From: W3P20-009 sp963620665
GTDB taxonomy: Bacteria > Bacteroidota > Bacteroidia > Bacteroidales > Marinilabiliaceae
Length of the DNA: 64,000 nt
Direction: 5' to 3'
NCBI GenBank assembly: GCA_963620665.1
Contig: CAVFBA010000007.1
Location: forward strand, 54,637 to 118,636
Both the position numbers and the translations under genes were made by a program. The notes beneath the pieces are model-generated. The model searched no databases. It had not been told where the DNA came from and was given only the letters and a program-made list of their open reading frames with translations. Below are positions 1 through 8,857 of this stretch, piece after piece; the stretch's first letter is position 1, and each line of letters starts with the position of its first letter.

Positions 1-1
1 G

Positions 2-412
2 GGTGCGGCGTTTTTGAATGTTCATTATGAGGCGTGCACGCATTTGCACAGGGTGGTGCAGGAGATACGCGGTCATGGTATGCGTCCGGCGGTGACGTTG
101 AACCCGGCGACCCCGGTGAGTGTGCTGGAGGATATTATTGATGATGTGGATATGGTGTTGCTGATGTCGGTGAACCCTGGTTTTGGTGGTCAGAAGTTTA
201 TTGGGAATACGATTAGGAAGATTGGGGCGTTGCGGAAGATGATTGCGGAGCATGGTGTGGAGGTGCTGATTGAGGTGGACGGTGGGATAAATGACGTGAC
301 TGGAGCGCAATGCGTGGCGGCAGGTGCGGATGTGCTTGTGGCGGGGAGCTATGTTTTTGGTGCGGAGGACAAGTGTGCGGCGATACGGCAGTTGAAGGGT
401 GATGGGATTTAA
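2..412 (+). CDS. rpe: Ribulose-phosphate 3-epimerase, 3' part (cut by window edge)
   Basis: The enzyme interconverts ribulose 5-phosphate and xylulose 5-phosphate in the pentose phosphate pathway in the cytosol. The frame is open to the left edge, so the start lies outside; about 136 C-terminal residues are visible, roughly the last 60% of a typical 215-225 residue protein. Family blocks seen: GAAFLNVHYEA near the edge, LNPATPV, the phosphate-loop signature MSVNPGFGGQKF, IEVDGGI with the catalytic Asp, and AGADVLVAGSYVFG. An internal TTG near base 14 is not the real start. The thioesterase gene follows after 24 bases on the same strand. Identification is firm. Confidence 0.93.
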   Translation, partial: GAAFLNVHYEACTHLHRVVQEIRGHGMRPAVTLNPATPVSVLEDIIDDVDMVLLMSVNPGFGGQKFIGNTIRKIGALRKMIAEHGVEVLIEVDGGINDVTGAQCVAAGADVLVAGSYVFGAEDKCAAIRQLKGDGI

Positions 413-436
413 TAATGTTGAGTTAAATATTTGATT

Positions 437-862
437 ATGATAAAGTTCAGGACGACGTTGCGCGTGAGGTACGCGGACACGGACAGGATGGGCGTGGTGT
501 ATTATTCGAACTACGCTGTGTTTTATGAGGTGGCACGGACGGAGATGTTCAGGGCGTTGGGCGTGGCGTATTCGGAGTTGGAGAAGCGTGGCGTGGCGTT
601 GCCAGTGGTGGAGCTGGTGTCGCACTATCATAAGTCGGCGAGGTATGATGATTTGCTGACATTGGAGGCGTATATTGAGGAGCTGCCTACGGCGAAGATA
701 AAGATTGGGTATAGGATTGTGGCGGAGGATGGTACGTTGATGAACGATGGCACGACGACGTTGGTGTTTGTGAGCATGGAGAGTGGTCGTCCGATGCGTG
801 CGCCTAAGGAGGTGATTGAGGCGCTTGAGGCGCATCAGGGTGAAGGTTGGCTTGGGGAGTAG
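437..862 (+). CDS. Acyl-CoA thioesterase, YbgC/FadM family (hot-dog fold)
   Basis: A 141-residue single hot-dog domain protein, the normal length for YbgC/FadM-type thioesterases, which hydrolyse acyl-CoA thioesters in the cytosol. The N-terminal signature RYADTDRMGVVYYSNY contains the catalytic Asp of the family's D-x-x-G-x-x-(Y/H)-x-x-x-Y block, followed by a Y-x-x-x-R helix start (FYEVARTEMF). I chose the ATG at 437 rather than a TTG six bases upstream because family members start shortly before the first strand. It lies 24 bases after rpe and is probably cotranscribed. The acyl substrate cannot be told from sequence. Confidence 0.88.
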   Translation: MIKFRTTLRVRYADTDRMGVVYYSNYAVFYEVARTEMFRALGVAYSELEKRGVALPVVELVSHYHKSARYDDLLTLEAYIEELPTAKIKIGYRIVAEDGTLMNDGTTTLVFVSMESGRPMRAPKEVIEALEAHQGEGWLGE

Positions 863-1112
863 CGTAGGGTGTTAGGTTAGGATGTGTGTGCGTCCCTCTG
901 TCTTGAGGATGGGGGAGGGGGGGGTGTGGAAAAAAAGTGGGGAAGTGGAATTGGAGATTTTTGGAAGTAAGTCTTGCCTTGACTTTATTAGTTAAATGCC
1001 AAAGGATGCAGATGTCAAAGTGTATCGGACAAACGCATTTGGTTCATAGTGTAGGAGTCCCTACAGATAGTTAGGAGCTCTCTCTGCCAACCAGAAATCA
1101 GAGATATTGTGG
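863..1112. other. Left boundary of the BREX island, no gene seen
   Basis: This 250-base stretch separates the rightward thioesterase gene from the leftward brxL, which converge here. The first 90 bases are G-rich like the DNA to the left; from about 960 the composition becomes mixed. I see no tRNA, no clear insertion-site duplication and no hairpin followed by a T-run that would end either gene. No convincing direct repeat was found between this stretch and the right boundary at 11363-11588. Confidence 0.5.
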
Positions 1113-2546
1113 CTACTTGATTCTCACCGACGGAATGTGGCAATTGAACTCAGGGTCGATGTTATGACACTGCTCTTTAATAATGCGACGGCGACTTATC
1201 GCTGGTGCAAGACAGTAAAGATTGAACTCCTCCTTGTTCACATCAGAGATAAACCTCCAATGAGGGAAGATAAGCTTCATATAGGCTGTGCTGATTCGTT
1301 TGATAGCTTTAGAATCGCGCACATCTGCTTTGTCTTCAAAGGTCACAAGCTGGTCGAACAACAAGCCGTATGTGTTGCATGTGCGCATAGCGTGGAGAAT
1401 CTCAGAAAAGTATTCCACGTTTATGGTCCAACCCTTGAACACCATACTCTTGTTGATACGCGGCAGTCGCCATCCCTCGATGAAACAGTGGAAACGATCC
1501 AAAAGTGCCGACTCGCGGAAGTTCTCAGGAAGTGAGTTGAAATAGAGGGGCGAGATTGGTGTGTGTTGCTCGGTGAGGGGTATGTTGCCCATGAGCATCA
1601 AGCCGCACTCTGAGGAGAACTCATTATTATCAATAGTTGTTTTGCCACTCTCAAGATATGACTTTAATGCTGCTTGTATCTCGGCGGGCTCTTGAAACAC
1701 TATCGTTTGTATCTCATCGAAAACGGTGAAGTCGTGGTTTTTGATTATTCCATTTTGCTGCTTAGCCTTGTCGTAGAATAGTTTGGCGCGAGTTACTTTA
1801 CCACCACTCACCAACCAACCATATTTGGATAAATTACCGAAGACATACGATTTGCCTGTGCCCTTAGGGGCGAGTTCTATGACATTGAGGCGGGGTTCAA
1901 GGAAGATGAGAAGTCGGGTTAGAAATTCAACTTTCTGCGTGATGTTTTCAAAACCGTCAGGATCGTATTCCATGGCGGAGATAAGAAGGTCAAACCATTC
2001 GGCTGTTGTAAAGTGTTGTCGCGCCTCGGCGAGATAGTCCAAATCAACCGAGCTGTACGGCTTGAAGGGCTTGTAGTCGGCCATTTGGACGTGCTTCTTC
2101 TTTCCATCGGCATCATCAATAAGGCATAATTTAACGATCCCCCACTTCTCTCCATCCACAAGTTCACCTTGATGCTTGTTATAGGTGTATTCGGGGATTA
2201 TGCCCTCCCGTAGCTTGATGCCATAGTCGGGTATGGCGAACTGTTTCTCTCCTTTGATTAGGTCGATATAGACAATAAAGCGGGCAAGGAGTACAACCTC
2301 CTGTCCTGAGACGATGCGGTCTTTGACGGAGCTTGCATCAGTTGGTATAACCTGATTGAGAAACTGGGTGAGCTTTGCCTTGTCGACAACACCAGTCTGT
2401 ATGTCAAGATAACGTTTGAGAAGGAAGTCTTTGACGAATGAGGGAAGGTTGCGACCAGCAAAAATACTCGACGAAAGTTCGGGATCTTTGAAGATGGAAA
2501 CTTGTGAAAAGTAATCCCTTATTTTCTTGCTGATTTCTTCTTTCAT
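1113..2546 (-). CDS. brxL: BREX Lon-like AAA+ protein BrxL (short form)
   Basis: A 477-residue protein with an AAA+ core: Walker A APKGTGKS at about residue 228, Walker B TVFDEIQTI about 50 residues later, then the sensor segment LMGNIPLTEQH and an arginine-rich stretch ending in AISRRRIIKEQ. These are the landmarks of the BREX BrxL family. It stops shortly after the AAA+ module, with none of the C-terminal Lon-protease-like region of the longer type 1 BrxL proteins, and all frames downstream are closed. It may belong to a naturally short BrxL group rather than be truncated. It is the last gene of the BREX operon, 11 bases after pglZ. Expected role: ATP-driven effector or remodeller in phage exclusion. 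Confidence 0.85.
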   Translation of the reverse strand: MKEEISKKIRDYFSQVSIFKDPELSSSIFAGRNLPSFVKDFLLKRYLDIQTGVVDKAKLTQFLNQVIPTDASSVKDRIVSGQEVVLLARFIVYIDLIKGEKQFAIPDYGIKLREGIIPEYTYNKHQGELVDGEKWGIVKLCLIDDADGKKKHVQMADYKPFKPYSSVDLDYLAEARQHFTTAEWFDLLISAMEYDPDGFENITQKVEFLTRLLIFLEPRLNVIELAPKGTGKSYVFGNLSKYGWLVSGGKVTRAKLFYDKAKQQNGIIKNHDFTVFDEIQTIVFQEPAEIQAALKSYLESGKTTIDNNEFSSECGLMLMGNIPLTEQHTPISPLYFNSLPENFRESALLDRFHCFIEGWRLPRINKSMVFKGWTINVEYFSEILHAMRTCNTYGLLFDQLVTFEDKADVRDSKAIKRISTAYMKLIFPHWRFISDVNKEEFNLYCLAPAISRRRIIKEQCHNIDPEFNCHIPSVRIK

Positions 2547-2557
2547 CTTCTTCTATC

Positions 2558-4996
2558 TTAAAAATCGAACATGTTATCGTCCTGCTTAGCTCCCGTCGAG
2601 ACATCTATATCGAAGGAGTGCGTGCTGTCGCCTATGTGCAATGTGATGGTTCTGCAACTATTGTCAAGGGGTAGTAGCCCAGTCTCATATTTGCTCGTGT
2701 CGGATGGCAGTTGGCGCAGATTATACTCTTTGCCATTATATTCCACATGGGGAGTCTCATTCTCTGGGCAGTTTAGTATTATAAACTCAGCCCTTGGGTT
2801 CGCACCCGATATTTCTTTGTTGCAAAGCGTGGCCGACCATTCAGCGTTGCTCTTGTCACGCGAGATGATGAATATTGGGACGAGGACCTCCTCGGGTGTG
2901 CATCCCCCATGTGTCCCCTGTCCCTTGGGCACTTTGCCGCATAGCGAGTTGTGTCGGAGTGCGCAGGCAGTTTTGCCGTCGTCGAGCACAAAATATTTGG
3001 CATCAGTTGTCCATACACCGCTTGACTTATGTGCCACACGTCCATGGTGGTCAGACTCGACTCCATTGAGGCCGAGTCCGTCGCATAGTTGCGATAGATA
3101 GGTGAGCCCGTGGTCGGATATGATGGCGATTTTCTTGTCATTGAACTTCTTGACTATCTCATCAATGGCATCTCGTACGATTTGCAACTCTCTAATGATA
3201 GTTTTCGGCCATGCACAAGAAGGTCGATGGGCAAGCTCGTCAAGATCTCCTATCTTCTCAAGAGTCTCAGGTGTGAGTCGTTGAAGGTCGGGCTTGTTGA
3301 CGCAAGTGGTTGAGGGTAGTTGAGACCTCGCTATCTTGATGTCGTTAAGATAAATGTTCTGGTCATGTTTCCCTGCTATAATATGCTTGATAAGGGGTAT
3401 CCATTCTAAGCCAAGACCATCAATCCAATAGAACTTCTCGATGTCGTGCCTGTTTTGGAGAAGGGTGAAGGTGGTGCTGAATGATTGATACCAGCTGTCG
3501 AACGAAGACGCGTCACCATTGTGGGTGGAAATCTCCATTTCAATCTCTGCTGTGTATCGGTTGGCGAGCTTAGCACGTTTATATTCCCTCATGTAGTCGG
3601 CAAGCCAGGGTGTCTCGTTGACGGGTATGCCGAGTGGCGAGTGGCTGTAGTAGTAGAGGTCGGGATAAAGATCTCTAATCTGGTCGTCGGTGATGAGTTC
3701 CTCGGCAAGCCACGATACCACGAGCTCTTTTTCATGTTCGGTTATGCCAGAGTAGTATTTGAGGGCAGTCTGCGCGTCATCCTTCTGCGCTACTTTTTCG
3801 AGTTTGGCAATTAGGGTGGATGCCACAGTGTCGCTCACTATTACATTTCTCTTGGCAAGTTCGCGCAGAGAAGACTGGCGTATGGCGACCTCGCTTTCGT
3901 TATCGGGAAAGTCGAGAACCATTTGCTCTACGAAGTCGTTGCCTGTGAGCGATGATGTCTTGGCAAGAATGCGGCAAAAGAAAGACTCAGCATCAGGCTG
4001 AAGAAGGTAGAAGCGGGCGAGAAGCCAGCGGTCAAATTGTGCGGGATTATCAAACCAGAGCCGAAGGAAAGTCTTACAGTCAATGGTGCCGAAAGAGAAC
4101 CGCTGTTTCACGTAGTCTAAAAAATTGAACGGCTGCGAGAGGTCGATGTCTTTTGCAAGCATGTCCCAATTATCGCCATCAATGTGCGACTTCGTCATCT
4201 TGCTGAAGTTGAGCTGCAAACCTTGTGTCAGGAACTCGTGAGCGTCATGACAAGAGACGAAGGTGAAGGCATTATCTGGTTGCGCATAGCATTGGTTGGC
4301 GAAAAGGGAGGGTGAGGTGCAGATGATGTTGGGCGAAACGTTCTCGTCGGCTGTATTCCAAACCGATAGCCATTCGCGCACGTCACGGATGACGGTGTAG
4401 TGTTTTTCGAGGCCTCTGACACCAAAAGTGGAGCCGTTAGTGAGTATTATTAGTGGGTAGGCACCGGTGGAACCCGACTGGAGCTGCCAAATTATGCTTT
4501 GCGAGTCACGGCAGAATATCTCCATTTTCCCCTCGAGGCCGACTATGGGAATGTAGAAACGCTGGTGCAGTTCTGCGCCTTTGGCGTTCGCCTCGATGCC
4601 CTTGATGGTTTTCAGCAGGGTGTCAAATTGCTTAACCTTGTCATTGTCGTAGAAGCGAGCCAGCTCGGAAAATGGGGTGATGACGTAGTTCTGCGACCTT
4701 TGGTCTCCCTCTTTCGGCCTGTGCTCGACAACGAATTCTTTAATTTTGTCTGCCAGCCTCGAGTAGGAGATTATCAAGTCAGGATAGTCACTCTCTATCC
4801 ATTTATCGACGCTATGTACCACGGCGTTTGCCTCCGCCTGTGCGAACCTCACAAAGTTCAGGCAGTCCCTAAAATTATCCAGTAGGACAAAACGGAGCGG
4901 AAACCGCTCGAGTGTCGAGACGTCAGACCCATTAGGCGCAAGGTCGTCAATAACCTGAGCCTTCAGGTCGTCGAGTTTAGTGAACTTACAGAACAT
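2558..4996 (-). CDS. pglZ: BREX alkaline-phosphatase-fold protein PglZ
   Basis: An 812-residue protein with the PglZ-type alkaline phosphatase superfamily core in its C-terminal half: YWIDGLGLEWIP at about residue 520 and the metal-site block AIISDHGLTYLSQL at about 625, followed by HHGRVAH and a histidine/glycine-rich segment ending in GTHGGCTPEEVLVP. That last block is the part of PglZ proteins that aligns with phosphatase metal ligands. PglZ is the marker protein of BREX systems and is needed for both modification and exclusion in characterised types. The start overlaps the end of brxC by 11 bases, indicating translational coupling. The N-terminal 400 residues have no motif I can name. Confidence 0.9.
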   Translation of the reverse strand: MFCKFTKLDDLKAQVIDDLAPNGSDVSTLERFPLRFVLLDNFRDCLNFVRFAQAEANAVVHSVDKWIESDYPDLIISYSRLADKIKEFVVEHRPKEGDQRSQNYVITPFSELARFYDNDKVKQFDTLLKTIKGIEANAKGAELHQRFYIPIVGLEGKMEIFCRDSQSIIWQLQSGSTGAYPLIILTNGSTFGVRGLEKHYTVIRDVREWLSVWNTADENVSPNIICTSPSLFANQCYAQPDNAFTFVSCHDAHEFLTQGLQLNFSKMTKSHIDGDNWDMLAKDIDLSQPFNFLDYVKQRFSFGTIDCKTFLRLWFDNPAQFDRWLLARFYLLQPDAESFFCRILAKTSSLTGNDFVEQMVLDFPDNESEVAIRQSSLRELAKRNVIVSDTVASTLIAKLEKVAQKDDAQTALKYYSGITEHEKELVVSWLAEELITDDQIRDLYPDLYYYSHSPLGIPVNETPWLADYMREYKRAKLANRYTAEIEMEISTHNGDASSFDSWYQSFSTTFTLLQNRHDIEKFYWIDGLGLEWIPLIKHIIAGKHDQNIYLNDIKIARSQLPSTTCVNKPDLQRLTPETLEKIGDLDELAHRPSCAWPKTIIRELQIVRDAIDEIVKKFNDKKIAIISDHGLTYLSQLCDGLGLNGVESDHHGRVAHKSSGVWTTDAKYFVLDDGKTACALRHNSLCGKVPKGQGTHGGCTPEEVLVPIFIISRDKSNAEWSATLCNKEISGANPRAEFIILNCPENETPHVEYNGKEYNLRQLPSDTSKYETGLLPLDNSCRTITLHIGDSTHSFDIDVSTGAKQDDNMFDF

Positions 4997-7900
4997 ACTT
5001 GACGAGAATATTGACTATTGCGTCTTCTTTCTTGATGATCTCGTTGATGATCTCCTTTACTTCGTCAGGTGGGATCATTTTCAACTTGTTGGCGAGTTTG
5101 ACCCGTTTTTGCGCCACCTCCTCGTTCGACTGTTTTGTCGAAGTGTATGACTCGGTTGATGTCTCACCATCTGTGGTGGGCTCTGCGACGGTAATGATAG
5201 GAGAATTTCGAGACATCCTCCAAGCCATGAGCTGATAAGCTACAGCCGACTCTTTCCAGAAGGCTGGATCCCCCTCAAGGTGCCCACGGAGAAATTGCAA
5301 GGCATCCGGGTACTCGTCGTCTTGAAGTCTGACATCCTTGACCCCCTTGAGGTAGTTGGTAAAGCCCTCCTCGTAATTGCCTCTGTTGTTCTGAATCAAG
5401 AGGTTTCCCCATTCTATGCTTTGCTTCTTGTATCCTCCAATAGCCCTTGTTACCAACTGTGGATTCTTAACGCTGTCCTCGTAGTCAATGATCAGTTTCT
5501 GAATGTCATCAACAAGTTGACGCATGTCTGGGGTGTTGTAGTCGCTCGAACAATACTTCAGACTCCACAAAGGAAACTTTACTTCATTGAGATAGGATTT
5601 GACAGCGAACGCGGCATCGCGGAGCGAACTGATGTTGGAGTAGTCCTTAAGGGTTTTGAGCGAGAACATGTCGGTGAGTGCTTTGCAAAGATTACGTGCC
5701 TCTGTGCTCTCGAACATGTATTTGGAGTTTGTGCCATTGCGGTTTTCCCACCCCTTAAACATCTCAACGATGACATCAACAAGGTGTTTACTTGTGAGTT
5801 GTTTTCCGTTGGTGTCGAAGATGTGATCTGCATATTTGCGCATGGCAAAAGCCACCATGGCCATTGATGCGCACCCCTGGTATAGACCGTATGGCGGCTC
5901 TGTGAGTGCTTTAAGCTTCTCACCGAGGTTAAAGGCCTGGTCTTTGGGAACTGACTTGAGTTTCTTGTCAATGAAGTCGCAAACCTTTTTTAGCGGGTGG
6001 TTGGGGTCAATATCGGGCTTCAGGTTGAGTTCGTCATCAACACTGTCCTGGAGCAGATATTTGAGGTGCATATATGGTCCCTTCACTCTGTCAAAGACGT
6101 CATTTTTGTTGTTGAAACCAAGCACGGTTTCAACAATAGCCTTGACTGCCGATTTGTTCCAATACGTAGCTGCCGTTTGAAGCCGGATTAGTTCGAGGGA
6201 CTCTGGCCCGTTGCTGAAAATGATGCGCGATATGGTGGTGTTGATTGCGTTGGCTATCTTGCTTCCATAAATGGACGGCATGTTTAGTCTGCGGATGTAA
6301 ACGGTAACGGGGCCCGATTTCATTCTCGTTGTCCACTGCGAGAGCATCTCCGTGGCGTTCTTCGCGTATGTCTTCTGCTGCTCTGTAAGGCCATGGCGTT
6401 GAGCACATTCAGCATTGGCTTGATATTCAATGAACCGCTCATACTCTTTCTCGCCAAACATGGTCTCCATGACAAGGAATATCACGTTCGCAACCCGCTC
6501 CTCGCCGCTCTGCCTTGCCGCTATGTCTTTTAGTGATAGTAACTCTTCCTGAGTCCTTGCCACGAGCACGGCTATGAAAAGTTCGTAGGGCTGTGCCTTG
6601 CGCTGGGCGTTCTCAATCTGGTTGAGTAGTGTGTACTCGTTACCTTGCTGGGCGAAGAACTCGTAGACCTTGGGTCTGAAAACCTGTGAGAAAATAGTGC
6701 TGAGGTTAGTGCGTGCCTCAGAACCGAATTTTATTACTTGGTCCGTGTAGCGAAAGTTGCTTCCCTTGAGCTCCTCTTTGATTGTCTGGATTTCATTGCC
6801 TGGCAGGGCTGTGAAGAGAATGGAGAAGTTGCCGTTGGGCTGTCGCTGTATTATGCTCTTGTCGTTGAGGAAATCGAGAATGGTGTCAAGTTCCGGTTCC
6901 ACGTCGGTGCCGACAAAGAGATTGCGTATGTTGACATAGCTTGGTGTCACGGAGTCGCTATTGGCTATATTGTTGAGCGCGTTGAGAAGCAGGATGCCCT
7001 TAAATACGCGCAGATGGTTCGCCCCAGCGTTCTCTACTGCTAAATGATGACTGTTGTAGCGTTCCGTCACGGCTCCAAAGCGCGCTGTGTCGCCCTCAAA
7101 ATGTTCCTTGACGTAGTCGTACAGAAGATCGCACGTGATGGTACGTCCGTTGACATAGTTCTCCTCATCATCAAGAAACTCTTTGATAGTGTCTTGGGCA
7201 AGGAAGGAAAAGACGCTACGGTTGGAGCTGCCCGCCTCACGCGCATAGTAAGTGGCAAGGTTTGCGGTTGAGGGATGAAGCGGAAACAGGTTCTTGATGT
7301 CGTTGATAGTCTCGTCCAAACTTGCCGATGTTGAGGCAAACGTGTCAGGCAGTTCAGGGTGAAGAGAGAAGAACTGATCCTTAAGCCGCTGGTAGAGGTC
7401 GCCGTTGATGATCCTGAACTTCTTGGTCATAATCTTGAAGGCCGAGGCTGGCTCCATGTTGTATATCATGTAGTGGTAGCGGCCTTTGGTCTTCTCGCGT
7501 TCTTCCTCCTTGAGGGTGTTCAGAGCCGATGGGTGCGAAATGAGGAGGAAATAAGAGTCATTCTGCGGAGCCGACATGGCCTCGGCTATCTCCTGAATCT
7601 GGACAAGAACGCGTGTGCCGTATGCCGATGTCATAAGTTCCGTGAACTCGTCCCATATTATCAGTAACCCGCTGTAGCCATAGTCGTGAAGTTTGTCCTG
7701 CACCTCGAGTATCCAGCGCTTTATGTTGTTGCCTTTTATGCGGATGTCAATATTGGCTGTGCGTTGCGCATCCTTGATGTCATGGAGCGTCGAGGGGTCG
7801 GCCTCCTTGAGGCGCGTTTTGAGAATGTTCAGGTCGGGTGCGGAGCTGCGGAGTATAGGGTTGTTGTTAATGAGCGACTGCCAAATGGCTGGTTGCTCGT

Positions 7901-8390
7901 CGACGTGGTTGGCCAGTGTGTCGAAGTCCGTCTGAACAACGATGTCAATCTTGGCGTCTGCCAGGGCTTTCTTAATTGATTTTTGCAGGGCGAGAGAAAG
8001 GTCATCCTCGTGAGCTATATTCCTGGTGGAGTGTTGCAGGACGGGGAGAAGTCGCTTTTGCTGGCGTACATTGATGAGCGAATTGCGCAGAAGCGAATGT
8101 TTGTCGTCCTTATATTCGTCGTTGATATACTCGAGGATATCATCAAGAGGATCGCAGAAGAGGTGCTTCAAAACAGCGCCTGCGTGCGATTTGCCTGAGC
8201 CGTAAGTGCCAGAAATCCAAAGCGACTTATGATTGTCTGCGTCGTTGTTGCGTACAGCACTGACCATGCACTTTAATACGTCGTTGAACTTGTCGTTGGC
8301 GATAAAGGTCTTCCAATCGCCAAGCGACTCTTCTTCAATGTTATAGGCGGCAAGACCTTGGCGAATTTCGATGATATCATTATATTTCAT
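4986..8390 (-). CDS. brxC: BREX ATPase BrxC/PglY
   Basis: A 1134-residue P-loop ATPase of the BrxC/PglY type. Walker A (SGTYGSGKSH) lies at about residues 60-70 and a Walker B-like LLIIWDEFTEL at about 245. The N-terminal block that pairs the P-loop with a preceding conserved segment, and the total length near 1100-1200, fit the family. The long C-terminal half is helical with no recognisable catalytic motif. The last residues overlap the pglZ start. BrxC is a core component of BREX; in the type 4 layout it sits beside the PAPS-reductase protein BrxP, as here. Coding-strand composition is close to that of pglZ and brxL and unlike the segment just upstream (8404 to about 10500). Confidence 0.88.
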   Translation of the reverse strand: MKYNDIIEIRQGLAAYNIEEESLGDWKTFIANDKFNDVLKCMVSAVRNNDADNHKSLWISGTYGSGKSHAGAVLKHLFCDPLDDILEYINDEYKDDKHSLLRNSLINVRQQKRLLPVLQHSTRNIAHEDDLSLALQKSIKKALADAKIDIVVQTDFDTLANHVDEQPAIWQSLINNNPILRSSAPDLNILKTRLKEADPSTLHDIKDAQRTANIDIRIKGNNIKRWILEVQDKLHDYGYSGLLIIWDEFTELMTSAYGTRVLVQIQEIAEAMSAPQNDSYFLLISHPSALNTLKEEEREKTKGRYHYMIYNMEPASAFKIMTKKFRIINGDLYQRLKDQFFSLHPELPDTFASTSASLDETINDIKNLFPLHPSTANLATYYAREAGSSNRSVFSFLAQDTIKEFLDDEENYVNGRTITCDLLYDYVKEHFEGDTARFGAVTERYNSHHLAVENAGANHLRVFKGILLLNALNNIANSDSVTPSYVNIRNLFVGTDVEPELDTILDFLNDKSIIQRQPNGNFSILFTALPGNEIQTIKEELKGSNFRYTDQVIKFGSEARTNLSTIFSQVFRPKVYEFFAQQGNEYTLLNQIENAQRKAQPYELFIAVLVARTQEELLSLKDIAARQSGEERVANVIFLVMETMFGEKEYERFIEYQANAECAQRHGLTEQQKTYAKNATEMLSQWTTRMKSGPVTVYIRRLNMPSIYGSKIANAINTTISRIIFSNGPESLELIRLQTAATYWNKSAVKAIVETVLGFNNKNDVFDRVKGPYMHLKYLLQDSVDDELNLKPDIDPNHPLKKVCDFIDKKLKSVPKDQAFNLGEKLKALTEPPYGLYQGCASMAMVAFAMRKYADHIFDTNGKQLTSKHLVDVIVEMFKGWENRNGTNSKYMFESTEARNLCKALTDMFSLKTLKDYSNISSLRDAAFAVKSYLNEVKFPLWSLKYCSSDYNTPDMRQLVDDIQKLIIDYEDSVKNPQLVTRAIGGYKKQSIEWGNLLIQNNRGNYEEGFTNYLKGVKDVRLQDDEYPDALQFLRGHLEGDPAFWKESAVAYQLMAWRMSRNSPIITVAEPTTDGETSTESYTSTKQSNEEVAQKRVKLANKLKMIPPDEVKEIINEIIKKEDAIVNILVKYVL

Positions 8391-8403
8391 AGTCCAGGGG
8401 TGT

Positions 8404-8856
8404 TTAATTGTGCGTACGACCGAGAAAATGCGATATAAGCGAGCTGCGGAATACCTCCCTCACCTCCTTATCCTGAAGAAGCGTCCAAAGCGGCTCGTCT
8501 AAGAAAGCATAATCTAAACGTTCTCTTAAAAATTTAGCAGAAGGGGTGAGACATGATTGAGGTGGCATGTTGCAGTCTTTCCATTTCAAATTGAAATACC
8601 CTTCAGTGCTTGAATAATAGAAAGGTTTGAATAAGTGAGCAGCTTTCTTTGTCGGCTCAAACAAGTTGCAGAGGTCATGATAGTTCTTATCTAACACTTC
8701 GTTGAATTCTATCTTGTTGCCAATGATACTTCCCTCTTCAATTCCTTTGATTATCGCAATAAACATAATTGGCTTAGCGTTTGACGGTGAGCCAAACGCC
8801 ATGCCCCTACGCATTTTAAGCAAGGCCGTCAGATAATAAGTGGAAAGCAGATCCAT
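8404..8856 (-). CDS. Small protein resembling the N-terminal DNA-binding domain of HNH-type restriction enzymes
   Basis: About 150 residues if translation starts at the ATG one base after the brxP stop; an upstream ATG at 8901 would give 165 residues and overlap brxP by 44 bases. The pattern is a helical N-terminus, KPIMFIAIIKGIEEGSI, NKIEF, KPFYYSSTEGYFNL, then LDYAFLDEPLWTLLQDKEVR and SLISHF. This block order resembles the stand-alone or fused winged-helix/sulfur-binding-like domain found at the N-terminus of many HNH endonucleases; no HNH nuclease motif follows. The gene lies between brxP and brxC in the same operon, so it could be a DNA-recognition accessory. It is markedly AT-richer than brxC. 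The resemblance is by eye and needs a profile search. Confidence 0.6.
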   Translation of the reverse strand: MDLLSTYYLTALLKMRRGMAFGSPSNAKPIMFIAIIKGIEEGSIIGNKIEFNEVLDKNYHDLCNLFEPTKKAAHLFKPFYYSSTEGYFNLKWKDCNMPPQSCLTPSAKFLRERLDYAFLDEPLWTLLQDKEVREVFRSSLISHFLGRTHN

Positions 8857-8857
8857 G

